From positions 186,001 to 250,000 of the forward strand of contig CACZMF010000005.1 of NCBI GenBank assembly GCA_902782225.1: 64,000 bases of DNA. The letters run 5' to 3'. Source of the DNA: an uncultured Bacteroidia bacterium (GTDB taxonomy: Bacteria > Bacteroidota > Bacteroidia > Bacteroidales > UBA932). Below, in pieces: positions 17,666-25,707 of the stretch; position 1 is the stretch's first letter, and each line of letters opens with the position of its first letter. A model generated the notes under the pieces. The model searched no databases. It was not told the origin of the DNA and saw only the letters and a list, made by a program, of their open reading frames with translations. Made by a program: the position numbers and the translations under genes.

Positions 17666-17932
17666 ATGTATACCATTGTTTTCTCAGAAGATGCCAGAAA
17701 GGACTTGAAGGAACTTCAGAAGAAAGCGCCCCATGCCTTAACTAAACTATCTAAACTTCTGGACGAACTTCGAGAGCACCCGCGTACAGGAACCGGTCAG
17801 GTTGAAGCTTTGAAGGGTTATGACGGCTCAGTATATTCCCGAAGGATTACCCAGGAACATCGTCTGGTATATAGGATTTACGACGATGTTGTGGTAGTTC
17901 TGGTGCTATCAGCATTCGGGCATTACAAATAA
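17666..17932 (+). CDS. YoeB-family ribosome-dependent mRNA interferase toxin
   Basis: The ATG at 17666 gives 88 residues (MYTIVFSEDARKDL); an upstream GTG at 17654 would overlap the antitoxin gene. The RelE/YoeB fold is seen in the LKELQKKAP helix, GTGQVEALKG, the catalytic region YSRRITQEHRLVYRI (Arg and Glu of the active site) and the C-terminal His-Tyr (GHYK). YoeB toxins cleave mRNA in the ribosomal A site. Its partner is the antitoxin immediately upstream. All expected active-site residues are visible, so the toxin appears intact. Confidence 0.93.
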   Translation: MYTIVFSEDARKDLKELQKKAPHALTKLSKLLDELREHPRTGTGQVEALKGYDGSVYSRRITQEHRLVYRIYDDVVVVLVLSAFGHYK

Positions 17933-17957
17933 AGATACACCACAATTAGTGACTACA

Positions 17958-18004
17958 ACAACACACCCCGCATCTCTCGACGCGAGGCGTTTGCAATTCT
18001 AACC
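17958..18004 (-). repeat. 47-base hairpin repeat, copy 2
   Basis: Same 47-base unit as at 17131-17177 with three differences that fall in the right arm of the stem (GCGAGGCG in place of GCGGGGTG). One change leaves a G-T pair and one breaks a pair. Adjacent bases TTGGAAGAGATTT also match copy 1. It follows the stop codon of the toxin gene (plus) by 25 bases and the stop of the 18132 gene (minus) by about 130. Confidence 0.85.
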
Positions 18005-18131
18005 CAAAAATTGGAAGAGATTTGCATATCTCCCTATTAGGGGCGAAACTTATCAACGTTTAAAGAGTTAACTATCATAAAGGAAGCTTCCGGATAGGCT
18101 TCGGCATACGCGCCCTCCCTGTTGGTAGTCG

Positions 18132-19115
18132 TTAAAACCGCCAGGAATAGGACACTCTCACCTTTGATGGTACACTGATACCATCAACTTTTGCCGGGAC
18201 CCATCGTGGACAACTTTTCAATAACTGATGTGCCAGGTGTTCACCCAATAACTGGTCATAGGAATTAATGACAGTTGCTTTAGACACCCATCCATTGGCA
18301 GATATGATAAGTTCGATTTCTGATTCGCCATCTCCAAATCCTATCATTTCCGTGACATCCTGGATATTACTCTTGATCCACTGATTAAGATTGATAGATT
18401 CATCCTCCAGATGAGCTATCTCGTCAATAACTATGTCGGAAGCTATCTGGTAATCAGGAATAGCTTTACTTTGTGCCCTTTCAGGACTATCTAACCACAT
18501 TTGATTGCTCAAACTATGGAAATAAAAGGAACTGTACTGCCTAATGATGAGCATCCCTTTTCCTTTGACATAATCATCTGCTGAGATTTGTAAGCTAAAC
18601 GGAGTAAAATACCGTTTCCAGTAATGGCCTTCCGGTCTCCATTTAGGAGATTCCTTGATAATTGTTAATATACTTTCAGCCAAAGATGTCAGTTCTTCGT
18701 CAGACTTATAAGGATTCACACAGACATCCTTCACTAACCCATTACTGGATACAACAAAATCAATAGTAAGCCAAAAAGAATACTTCTTCCTGTTCCCGAG
18801 TATGTCAACTATCTTCTTTCCAAGCCAAATACAGAACTCAGAAGGATCCCCGCCATGAAATGAAGGCTCTACATTAATTAACTGGAACGGAATGGGAATC
18901 CCGCCAACCATATATGAAGAGTCCGCCTCATGTACAAACTTATAATCATCCTGTTTTACGTTAAACTCCGGATAATAATCGTTCCGGATTATATCAGTAG
19001 TATATGAATAGTCTGTCTGGCTCAACTCAATCTTAAGAACACCATGCTTGGGTATCTGCGCATGAATAATCATACAAAGACAAGAGAAGACCAATATGGA
19101 ATACAATTTTTTCAT
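18132..19115 (-). CDS. Secreted protein with two TonB-C-terminal-like domains
   Basis: The 327-residue protein has a signal peptide ending MIIHAQ. Two segments resemble the C-terminal domain of TonB. The first spans about residues 97-200 (WLTIDFVVSSNGLVKDVCV, then IKESPKWRPEGHYWKRYFTPFSLQI). The second spans about 245-327 (IELIISANGWVSKATVI, LLKSCPRWVPAKVDGISVPSKVRVSYSW). No proline-rich linker or N-terminal anchoring helix is present, so it is not an energy transducer. Related secreted TonB-C-like proteins in Bacteroidota have unknown roles. Base composition is AT-richer than the flanking genes, which suggests recent acquisition with the neighbouring toxin-antitoxin pair. Confidence 0.75.
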   Translation of the reverse strand: MKKLYSILVFSCLCMIIHAQIPKHGVLKIELSQTDYSYTTDIIRNDYYPEFNVKQDDYKFVHEADSSYMVGGIPIPFQLINVEPSFHGGDPSEFCIWLGKKIVDILGNRKKYSFWLTIDFVVSSNGLVKDVCVNPYKSDEELTSLAESILTIIKESPKWRPEGHYWKRYFTPFSLQISADDYVKGKGMLIIRQYSSFYFHSLSNQMWLDSPERAQSKAIPDYQIASDIVIDEIAHLEDESINLNQWIKSNIQDVTEMIGFGDGESEIELIISANGWVSKATVINSYDQLLGEHLAHQLLKSCPRWVPAKVDGISVPSKVRVSYSWRF

Positions 19116-19178
19116 TTCTCCAGAATACTATTACGATGGAGTCCTATATAACAATTGGCCAGCAAAAACTACACCACA

Positions 19179-19225
19179 ACAACACACCCCGCATCTCTCG
19201 ACGCGGGGTGCTTGCAATTCTAACC
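19179..19225 (-). repeat. 47-base hairpin repeat, copy 3
   Basis: Identical to copy 1 over the 47 bases. It lies 69 bases downstream of the stop codon of the minus-strand cyclophilin gene, in the orientation in which the hairpin is followed by TGTTGTTGTGG. A role as that gene's terminator is plausible. Confidence 0.85.
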
Positions 19226-19293
19226 TAAAATTTAACCTATGAAAAAACTATTCGGTTAAATTCTAATGCAAAGGGTGTGCCAAACTTTGCAGA

Positions 19294-19989
19294 TTAGTTC
19301 AATTCTTCGTCATATTTTACCTGAAAGATGAAAATCGGGTTGTCCGGGAGGCCGCGGGGGTTGGTCTGGACGGCAGCGATGTTGTCGATGACGTCGAATC
19401 CGTCGATGGTCTCGCCGAAGATAGTGTACTCGCCGTCGAGGTGGCGGCAGCCCTCCTCGCTCTGGACGATATAGAACTGGGAGCCGCTGGACTCCTTCAT
19501 AGGATTGGCGATGTCGCCTTTGCGGGCGGCTGCAAGGGCGCCTTTCTTGTGGTGGTGCTCAGGACGGATTTCAGCCTCGATCTGGTAGCCGGGGCCGCCG
19601 GTGCCGTATTCCGCCACCCGGTTGGGATCCTTGGTCAGGGGGTCGCCGCCCTGGATCATGAAGTTCTTGATGATGCGGTGGAACTGGAGGCCGTCAAAGT
19701 ACCCCTCGAAAGCCAGCTTGGCGAAGTTCTCACGGTGCTTGGGGGTGTCGGCATAGAGGCGGACCTTGATTGTGCCCAGGCTGGTGACGATATCGAATAC
19801 CGGCTCCTCGGGCATCGCAGCGATTTTTTCCATTGTCTTCATTGTCTTTTGAGCTTGTACGAGCGAATCGGCCTGGACCTCGGCCTCGGATCCGGCTTCG
19901 GTGGTCTTCCCGCCATTGGGGTTATTGCCGCAGCCGGCGATTATGGCCATGAGCGATGCGGCAAGGATGATGTTGATTACTTTTTTCAT
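19294..19989 (-). CDS. Cyclophilin-type peptidyl-prolyl cis-trans isomerase, lipoprotein
   Basis: The 231-residue protein has a lipoprotein signal ending AIIAGC (Cys20) and a short linker before the cyclophilin domain at about 60-231. Hallmarks are FHRIIKNFMIQGGDP (active-site Arg and Phe), GSQFYIVQ and YTIFGETIDGFDVIDNI. It catalyses proline isomerisation during folding of exported proteins in the envelope. It is a single gene with its own TATCTTTG element and a downstream hairpin repeat. Confidence 0.95.
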   Translation of the reverse strand: MKKVINIILAASLMAIIAGCGNNPNGGKTTEAGSEAEVQADSLVQAQKTMKTMEKIAAMPEEPVFDIVTSLGTIKVRLYADTPKHRENFAKLAFEGYFDGLQFHRIIKNFMIQGGDPLTKDPNRVAEYGTGGPGYQIEAEIRPEHHHKKGALAAARKGDIANPMKESSGSQFYIVQSEEGCRHLDGEYTIFGETIDGFDVIDNIAAVQTNPRGLPDNPIFIFQVKYDEELN

Positions 19990-20009
19990 TGTGGATTATG
20001 TCTGATGTG

Positions 20010-20017
20010 CAAAGATA
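20010..20017 (-). promoter_or_regulatory. Bacteroidota -7 element (TATCTTTG) of the cyclophilin gene
   Basis: TATCTTTG on the minus strand lies 20 bases before the ATG at 19989. The expected -33 TTTG is not obvious. Confidence 0.5.
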
Positions 20018-20055
20018 CCCAAAATCGGACAATTATTGATTCAGAGCAAAAAAAT

Positions 20056-20086
20056 TTTGCAGTTAAGCAAAAGAATTGTATCTTTG
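20056..20086 (+). promoter_or_regulatory. Promoter of the tRNA-Gln gene
   Basis: TTTG (20056-20059), 19 bases, TATCTTTG (20079-20086); a full match to the Bacteroidota housekeeping promoter. The mature tRNA starts nine bases later, so the 5' leader must be very short. Confidence 0.75.
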
Positions 20087-20095
20087 CGGTCCCAT

Positions 20096-20166
20096 TGAGA
20101 TATGGTGTAATGGTAGCACTACAGATTCTGGCTCTGTCAGTGAGGGTTCGAGTCCTTCTATCTCAA
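20096..20166 (+). tRNA. tRNA-Gln (anticodon CTG)
   Basis: The cloverleaf folds fully. The acceptor stem is TGAGATA with TATCTCA. The D arm contains AATGGTAGC. The anticodon stem ACAGA/TCTGT encloses loop TTCTGGC with anticodon CTG at 20128-20130. The T loop is GGTTCGAGTCC. The discriminator base is A and no CCA is encoded. A strong promoter lies directly upstream. The last nine bases overlap the 3' end of ispF on the opposite strand. Confidence 0.95.
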
Positions 20167-20634
20167 TTCAATCAGCACAACGGCCCATACCTCACATCCT
20201 TCTCCCCTTCCCACGAAGCCCAGGCGCTCGGTCGTGGTGGCCTTCACGCTCACCGAATCCACATCCACGCCCATCACCTCCGCAAGGCAGCGGCGCATCT
20301 CCGGGACAAGGAAACCGATCTTGGGGGCCTGCAGCGCGATGGTGATGTCGGCATTGACCAGGTCCCAGCCCTTCGAGCGCACGAGCTCCATCACGCGGCG
20401 CAGCAGGATCTTGCTGTCGATCCCCGCGAACTCGTCCGACGTGTCGGGAAAGTGGTGCCCGATATCCCCCAGCGCGAGGGCGCCCAGCAGGGCGTCGCAC
20501 AGCGCGTGGATGGCCACATCGCCGTCCGAGTGGGCCACAAAGCCCACGGAAGAAGGCACCCGCACCCCGCAGAGCCACATCGGCAGCCCTTCCCGTATCT
20601 GATGTACGTCGTATCCTTGTCCTATCCTGTTCAT
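20158..20634 (-). CDS. ispF: 2-C-methyl-D-erythritol 2,4-cyclodiphosphate synthase
   Basis: The start is the ATG at 20634 (MNRIGQGYDVHQI, 158 residues), because the family begins with RIGxGxDVH, whose Asp and His bind zinc. Further signatures are GVRVPSSVGFVAHSDGDVAIHALCDALLGAL, IGHHFPDTS and KATTTERLGFVGRGEG. The enzyme makes the cyclic diphosphate intermediate of the MEP isoprenoid pathway as a trimer in the cytoplasm. Its stop codon TAG is antisense to the acceptor stem of tRNA-Gln. A 113-base palindrome lies just upstream. Confidence 0.97.
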   Translation of the reverse strand: MNRIGQGYDVHQIREGLPMWLCGVRVPSSVGFVAHSDGDVAIHALCDALLGALALGDIGHHFPDTSDEFAGIDSKILLRRVMELVRSKGWDLVNADITIALQAPKIGFLVPEMRRCLAEVMGVDVDSVSVKATTTERLGFVGRGEGCEVWAVVLIELR

Positions 20635-20647
20635 CTTATATGTTACC

Positions 20648-20760
20648 GTTTGCCGGCTCTGACCACTCAGAATCTGTGCCACCCTCGGCTCCATAAGAGG
20701 GAGGGGCCCTTTAGGGAGGGGTCGCGAAGCGACGATTCTGAGTGGTCAGGGCCGGCAAAC
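20648..20760. repeat. 113-base palindromic element with 27-base arms
   Basis: GTTTGCCGGCTCTGACCACT (start of the left arm, 20648-20674) is repeated in inverse orientation at 20734-20760; only one of 27 positions differs, and it would still pair G-T in RNA. The 59-base centre is G-rich on the plus strand (GAGGGAGGGGCCCTTTAGGG). It occupies almost the entire gap between ispF and rnfA, ending one base before the rnfA stop codon. It could be a small non-autonomous mobile element or a strong transcript-end hairpin. Confidence 0.8.
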
Positions 20761-20761
20761 A

Positions 20762-21361
20762 TTATACGATTCCTGAGAAGCCGAGGAAGGCCATTGCCAT
20801 GATGCCCACGGTGATGAAGGCGATAGGCAGGCCCTTGAACGCGGCGGGCACCTCGCTGCGGGACAGCTGCTCACGGAGCCCCGCGAACAGGATCATCGCA
20901 AGGCCGTAGCCGAGAGACGTCGCCAGTGCATAGACGGCCGCCTGCGCAAGGTTGAGCATATGGGCGGCACCCCCGAAGGTGAACTCCTTAGTGACCACCG
21001 TGATAGCCACGCCGAGCACGGCGCAGTTGGTGGTGATGAGCGGCAGGAAGATGCCAAGGGCCTGATACAGCGAAGGGCTGATCTTCTTGAGCACGATCTC
21101 GACCATCTGCACGAGTGCGGCGATGACCAGGATGAACGCTATGGTCTGCAGGAACTCGAGCCCGAAAGGCACCAGCAGGTATTTGTTGATAAGGAAAGTG
21201 ACGACGGTTGCGAGCGTGATGACGAACGCCACCGCACCGGACATGCCCGTAGCCGTGGACAGCTTGCTGGAAACGCCCATGAAGGGGCAGATGCCAAGGA
21301 ACTGCGCGAGGACGATATTATTGACGAATATCGCCGAGACAATTATCAGAAAATATTCCAT
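20762..21361 (-). CDS. rnfA: Rnf electron transport complex subunit A
   Basis: The 199-residue integral membrane protein has about six hydrophobic helices. The conserved N-terminal VNNIVLAQFLGICPFMGVS and the inner LGIFLPLITTNCAVLGVA are diagnostic of RnfA/NqrE. With RnfE it forms the membrane core that carries electrons between ferredoxin and NAD while ions cross the membrane. It is the last gene of the rseC-rnfBCDGEA operon, two bases after rnfE. Confidence 0.96.
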   Translation of the reverse strand: MEYFLIIVSAIFVNNIVLAQFLGICPFMGVSSKLSTATGMSGAVAFVITLATVVTFLINKYLLVPFGLEFLQTIAFILVIAALVQMVEIVLKKISPSLYQALGIFLPLITTNCAVLGVAITVVTKEFTFGGAAHMLNLAQAAVYALATSLGYGLAMILFAGLREQLSRSEVPAAFKGLPIAFITVGIMAMAFLGFSGIV

Positions 21362-21363
21362 AT

Positions 21364-21945
21364 CTACCTCTTAGCCAACTTGTTGAACAAAACCATAAGA
21401 TACCCCAGCACAAGGAAGGCGCCGGGTGCCATCACGAACGCGAGGATGCCGTCGCCGGTGATGAATCTCCAGCCGAAGACGGAACCGCTGCCCAGGATTT
21501 CACGCACGATGCCGATGATGGTGAGCGTAACGGTGAATCCGAGTCCGATGCCGATGCCGTCCAGGGCCGAATCCCCTACGGAATTCTTGCTGGCGAAGGC
21601 CTCTGCGCGGCCAAGGACTATACAGTTGACGACGATCAGCGGGATGAACAGGCCGAGCGTCTCATATACGTCGGGCACATATGCCTGCATGAGCAGCTGC
21701 AGCAGCGTGACGAAGGTCGCGATGACCACGATATACACCGGGATATGCACCTTGTCGGGAACCACAGGAGCGATCAGCGAAATGACTATGTTGCTCAGGA
21801 TCAAGACGAACATGGTGGCAAGTCCCATCTCGAGGCCGTTCATCGCGGAGGTTGTGGTCGCGAGCGTGGGGCACAGTCCCAGAACGAGGACGAAAGTAGG
21901 GTTCTCCTTGAGAAAGCCCTTGGTAATCAATCCAAACTTACTCAT
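21364..21945 (-). CDS. rnfE: Rnf electron transport complex subunit E
   Basis: The 193-residue membrane protein begins with a cytoplasmic FGLITKGFLKENPTFVLVLGLCPTLA. The conserved FIPLIVVNCIVLGRAEAFASKNS is shared by RnfE/NqrD proteins. It pairs with RnfA in the membrane core. The start overlaps the rnfG end by eight bases. Confidence 0.96.
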   Translation of the reverse strand: MSKFGLITKGFLKENPTFVLVLGLCPTLATTTSAMNGLEMGLATMFVLILSNIVISLIAPVVPDKVHIPVYIVVIATFVTLLQLLMQAYVPDVYETLGLFIPLIVVNCIVLGRAEAFASKNSVGDSALDGIGIGLGFTVTLTIIGIVREILGSGSVFGWRFITGDGILAFVMAPGAFLVLGYLMVLFNKLAKR

Positions 21946-22492
21946 TGCCCTTCAGATTAAGATAAACTTTGTATGCATTGGCGATCGCGGCGCTGTAGGC
22001 CCTGGAGGTGATGGTGGAAGCCGTGATGGCATCCACCTCTCCCCCGTCCTTGCGCACGGCGAGAACCTTTGCAGCGGGGTCCCAGCCCTTGAACTGGTCG
22101 ATGAAGGAAGCCTCCGTGGCGCATTTGGCGCCGAGGCCGGGAGTCTCGGAATGCGAGAGCACGACGGTGTTGACGATGCAGCCGCCCTCGTCGATGCCCA
22201 CCATAAGGCTCAGGGGGCCGCCGAAGCCGCCTACGGTCGAAATGACCGCAATGCCGGAGCCGGGAACGGAGTAATAGGTATAATCGGCGCCCTCGACGGA
22301 AACGCTCTTCTGCTCGGGCTCGACGGTGAACTCGGGAAGCACACGGGCGATGGAAGCGGCGGTCTTGGCTGCCTGCGCATCGGCAATAGGCTGGGCGGTC
22401 ACGGCATACACGCCACCCAGCAGCGCGGAGCACACGAGGCACACGAGCGTAAGGCTCAGGGCCATGTTCTTGAGATTCGATTTAGCTGCCAT
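21938..22492 (-). CDS. rnfG: Rnf electron transport complex subunit G, covalent FMN-binding
   Basis: The 184-residue protein has one N-terminal membrane helix (MALSLTLVCLVCSALLGGVYAV) and an extracytoplasmic FMN-binding domain with SHSETPGLGAKC. The flavinylation site, usually S-G-[AS]-T, reads DAITASTIT here, placing the FMN-linked threonine at about Thr160. The Ser-Gly pair is replaced by Thr-Ala, an acceptable but less common version. An ApbE flavin transferase would be needed and is not in this window. Confidence 0.95.
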   Translation of the reverse strand: MAAKSNLKNMALSLTLVCLVCSALLGGVYAVTAQPIADAQAAKTAASIARVLPEFTVEPEQKSVSVEGADYTYYSVPGSGIAVISTVGGFGGPLSLMVGIDEGGCIVNTVVLSHSETPGLGAKCATEASFIDQFKGWDPAAKVLAVRKDGGEVDAITASTITSRAYSAAIANAYKVYLNLKGNE

Positions 22493-22494
22493 AA

Positions 22495-23478
22495 CTATGC
22501 CCTCCCGTATTTTTTCTGGTGGAACGCCCTGTTGATGAGCGGCACGAAGCAGTTCATGATAAGGATGGCGAAAGACATACCCTCAGGGTATGCTCCGAAA
22601 TAACGTATCATCATCACAATCAATCCGATACCGACGCCGAAAATGACGCCGCCCCAGTTGCTCATAGGCGAAGTCACGTAGTCCGTGGCCATGAACAGTG
22701 CACCGAGGAGCACGCCGCCGGTGAGCAGGTTGAAGCCGATTCCCGTATAATGCGCAGGGTCGATGGCGTGGAAGATGAAAGCGGTCAGCGCGATGGTGCC
22801 GAGGATGCTGAGGGGTATCCAGGGCTTGACCACCTTGCGGATGAGCAGGTAGCAGAAGCCGGCAAGAAGCGCAATCGCCGAAATCTCGCCGGCGGAGCCG
22901 CCGACGTCGCGCAGGATGGTGGAAGCTGTGAGGCCGTGGGCGGAAAGGATCTCAGGGATGGTGGATCCGCTCTTGAGGCCTTCCTTGATGAGCCCGAGGG
23001 GCGTGGCTCCGGAGACTGCGTCGACGGAGCCGATGAAGCCGTCCGGCATGGCCCAGCTGGTCATATACACGGGGAAGGAGATGAGCAGGAACACACGTGC
23101 CGTGATGGCCGGATTGAATATGTTCTGCCCAAGGCCGCCGAAGGACATCTTGGCAATGCCGATGGCAACCACGGCGCCGATGACCACCACCCACCAGGGA
23201 GTGCTGCAAGGCAGGTTCATCGCAAGCAGCAGGCCGGTGACGAGCGCCGAAGAGCCGTTGAACAGCTCAGGACGCTTCATAAGGAACTTCGCGATGAGCC
23301 ACTCGAGGCCCACGCAGGCAACGGCGCTGACGGCCAGGACAAGCAACTCTGACCAGCCGTAGAACAATATGGAAACGATGATCGCCGGCATGAGTGCAAT
23401 CACTACGTCCAGCATTATCCTGTTGGTCGAAGCAGGAGAATGGACGTGCGGCGACGGGGACACTATCACTTTATCCAT
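22495..23478 (-). CDS. rnfD: Rnf electron transport complex subunit D
   Basis: The start is the ATG at 23478 (MDKVIVSPSPHVHSP, 327 residues), which matches the family N-terminus; an in-frame upstream extension to 23595 overlaps rnfC and is not real. About nine transmembrane helices are present. The FMN attachment motif is DAVSGATPLG at about residue 178-187. FGGLGQNIFNPA and MATDYVTSPM are conserved in RnfD/NqrB. Five bases separate it from rnfC. Confidence 0.96.
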   Translation of the reverse strand: MDKVIVSPSPHVHSPASTNRIMLDVVIALMPAIIVSILFYGWSELLVLAVSAVACVGLEWLIAKFLMKRPELFNGSSALVTGLLLAMNLPCSTPWWVVVIGAVVAIGIAKMSFGGLGQNIFNPAITARVFLLISFPVYMTSWAMPDGFIGSVDAVSGATPLGLIKEGLKSGSTIPEILSAHGLTASTILRDVGGSAGEISAIALLAGFCYLLIRKVVKPWIPLSILGTIALTAFIFHAIDPAHYTGIGFNLLTGGVLLGALFMATDYVTSPMSNWGGVIFGVGIGLIVMMIRYFGAYPEGMSFAILIMNCFVPLINRAFHQKKYGRA

Positions 23479-23483
23479 AGAAG

Positions 23484-24833
23484 CTATTTTTTGGCGTTTC
23501 TGGCCCTGATGACGCCCATCACCTGGCCCTTGGCCATGCGGATGTTGTCGAGCAGGGGGATGTAGGACGGGCAACTGTACTGGCAGCAACCGCATTCGAT
23601 GCAGTCCTGCGCAGCGTTTTCCTCAAGCGCGGCGAGGTCGCCGGCCTTGTAGAGGCTCTTGAGCAGGAAAGGCTCGAGACCCATAGGGCAGGCGTCGGCG
23701 CAGCGGCCGCAACGGATGCAGGGGCCCTCGGCCTTGCGGACGGTGCCTTTGCCGAGATACAGGATGGAAGAGGAACCCTTGACGGTGGTGGCGTCGAGGT
23801 TGGCGATGGCCTTGCCCATCATAGGGCCGCCGCTCACCATCTTGACTGCGCCTTCGGGCACTCCGCCGGCGTACTGCGCGATGAACGACAGGGGCACGCC
23901 GATGCGGAAGAGGTAGTTGTGCTGCTTCTCCGCCGGAAGCACGTCGCCGGTGACGGTCAACACATTGGTGACCAGCGGCTTGTTCTTCTGCACGGCCTCA
24001 TAGACTGCAAGCGAGGTGGCGACGTTCTGCACCACGGCGCCCACGTCGATGGGCAGGCCGCCGGACTTCACCTGGCGGTGCATCACGGCGTCGATGAGCT
24101 GCTTCTCACCGCCCTGCGGATAGCGCTTCTTCAGCACCTCCACACGGATGCCTGGATAGGCCAGGCGTGCCACGGAAGCTCGCACGGCGGCGATGGCCTC
24201 CGGCTTGTTCTCTTCGATGCCGATCACGCAGGGGCAGCCTCCGAGCACCTTCTGCATGATGGCGGCTCCCACGACGATCTCGTCGGTGCGCTCCAGCAGG
24301 ATGCGGAAATCGCTGGTGAGGAAGGGCTCACACTCGGCGCCGTTGAGTATCAGGCACTCAGCCACCTTTCCGGGCGGCGGATTGAGCTTGACGTGCGTGG
24401 GGAAGGTAGCGCCTCCGAGGCCCACCACGCCGTTCATCTTGATGCGGTCGAGGATGAAGTCGCGGTCTTCCGGGATGGAGGTGACGAGTTCGGGGGTGAG
24501 GTCGATGCCCTCGGCCCACTCGTCGCCCTGCACCTCGATCTCGATGTGCATCTGCATGAAGCCTGCAAGGTCCTTGCGGGGGCCGATGCTGCGGACGGTA
24601 CCGCTGACGGGAGAATGGATGTAGGCGGAAATGAATCCGCCGGGTTCCGCTATTATCTGGCCGGCCTTGACGGTGTCGCCTACGGCCACGACCGGTTTGG
24701 CCATCGCTCCAAGGTGCTGGAACATGGAGACATACACCCTGTCGGGCAGGGGCAGGACCTCGATCTTGCGCTCACGGGCGATCTTGCTGTCGGCGGGATG
24801 GATGCCACCGATGGAAAAAGTCAGTTTAGCCAT
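23484..24833 (-). CDS. rnfC: Rnf electron transport complex subunit C
   Basis: The 449-residue soluble subunit begins with the family's barrel-sandwich part (TFSIGGIHPADSK, PLPDRVYVSMFQHLGA). The NADH/FMN-binding Rossmann-type region contains GVVGLGGATFPTHVKL and LNGAECEPFLTSD. Two 4Fe-4S motifs lie near the C-terminus (CIRCGRCADACPMG and CIECGCCQYSCPSYIPL). It exchanges electrons with NAD(H) at the cytoplasmic face. Its start overlaps the rnfB stop region by eight bases. Confidence 0.97.
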   Translation of the reverse strand: MAKLTFSIGGIHPADSKIARERKIEVLPLPDRVYVSMFQHLGAMAKPVVAVGDTVKAGQIIAEPGGFISAYIHSPVSGTVRSIGPRKDLAGFMQMHIEIEVQGDEWAEGIDLTPELVTSIPEDRDFILDRIKMNGVVGLGGATFPTHVKLNPPPGKVAECLILNGAECEPFLTSDFRILLERTDEIVVGAAIMQKVLGGCPCVIGIEENKPEAIAAVRASVARLAYPGIRVEVLKKRYPQGGEKQLIDAVMHRQVKSGGLPIDVGAVVQNVATSLAVYEAVQKNKPLVTNVLTVTGDVLPAEKQHNYLFRIGVPLSFIAQYAGGVPEGAVKMVSGGPMMGKAIANLDATTVKGSSSILYLGKGTVRKAEGPCIRCGRCADACPMGLEPFLLKSLYKAGDLAALEENAAQDCIECGCCQYSCPSYIPLLDNIRMAKGQVMGVIRARNAKK

Positions 24834-25707
24834 TTTTGACCTCCTTTCTTTCAGCTATGCGTTTCTTCACGGCTTCCTTGTCAAGCTCCTTTGGGAAGCC
24901 GACGCCATGAATGGCGCCGGTCGGGCACACGGCCTCGCACTCACGGCAGAGCTTGCACTTCTCGAAATCGATGTAGGCCACGTTGTCCGTGACGGTGATG
25001 GCGTCATGCTGGCAGGTCTTCGCGCAAAGGCCGCAGCCGATGCAGGCCGCCGAGCACGCCTTGCGCGCCGCAGGGCCCTTCTCCTTGTTGATGCACGACA
25101 CGTACACGCGCATACCGCGGGGGCCTTTCTTGCGAAGTTCGATGACCCGCTTCGGACAGGCCGCGACGCACTTGCCGCAGGCTGTGCACTTGCTCTCGTC
25201 CACCACGGGAAGGCCTGTGGCGGGATCCATGGACAGGGCGCCGAACTGGCAGGCGGCCACACAGTCGCCGCAGCCCAGGCAGCCGTAGAGGCAGCCCGTG
25301 TCGCCGCCGTAGAGCGCCGCCTTGACCTTGCAGGAACGGGCGCCGTCGTACTCGTTGGTCCTGGGCCTGTTGGCGCAGCTGCCGTTGCAGCGCACCACGG
25401 CCACCAGCGGAGCGGCTTCCTTGATTTCGCAGCCCAGGATGGCGGCTACTTGCTTCATGACTTCATTGCCGCCTACGGGGCAATAGTTTGCATCGAGATT
25501 ACCGGCTTTCACGGCCGAATCTGCAAAGGCACGGCAGCCGGCAAAGCCGCAGCCGCCGCAGTTCGCCCCCGGCAGGGTCTTCTCGATCTCGTCTATCCTG
25601 GGGTCCTCCTCGACCCTGAATTTCCTGGCTACCCAGAAGAGCACCAGGGAAAGCAGGAGTCCGAGCACGGTCAGGATGACGATGGTCCAGATGATCGTAT
25701 TACTCAT
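24826..25707 (-). CDS. rnfB: Rnf electron transport complex subunit B, polyferredoxin
   Basis: Starting at the ATG at 25707 the protein has 293 residues: an N-terminal membrane helix (IIWTIVILTVLGLLLSLVLF), the CGGCGFAGC plus YCP cluster-binding domain, then four complete CxxCxxCxxxC motifs (CLGCGDCVAAC, CTACGKCVAAC, CIGCGLCAKTC, CKLCRECEAVC). This is the long form with extra clusters. It accepts electrons from reduced ferredoxin. The start overlaps the stop of rseC by four bases. Confidence 0.97.
   Translation of the reverse strand: MSNTIIWTIVILTVLGLLLSLVLFWVARKFRVEEDPRIDEIEKTLPGANCGGCGFAGCRAFADSAVKAGNLDANYCPVGGNEVMKQVAAILGCEIKEAAPLVAVVRCNGSCANRPRTNEYDGARSCKVKAALYGGDTGCLYGCLGCGDCVAACQFGALSMDPATGLPVVDESKCTACGKCVAACPKRVIELRKKGPRGMRVYVSCINKEKGPAARKACSAACIGCGLCAKTCQHDAITVTDNVAYIDFEKCKLCRECEAVCPTGAIHGVGFPKELDKEAVKKRIAERKEVKNG

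Noticed and set aside
17131..19225. Integron cassette array with attC sites
   Set aside because: The repeats lack convincing RYYYAAC/GTTRRRY core pairs, gene orientations differ, and no integrase is in the window. A terminator-like repeat is simpler.
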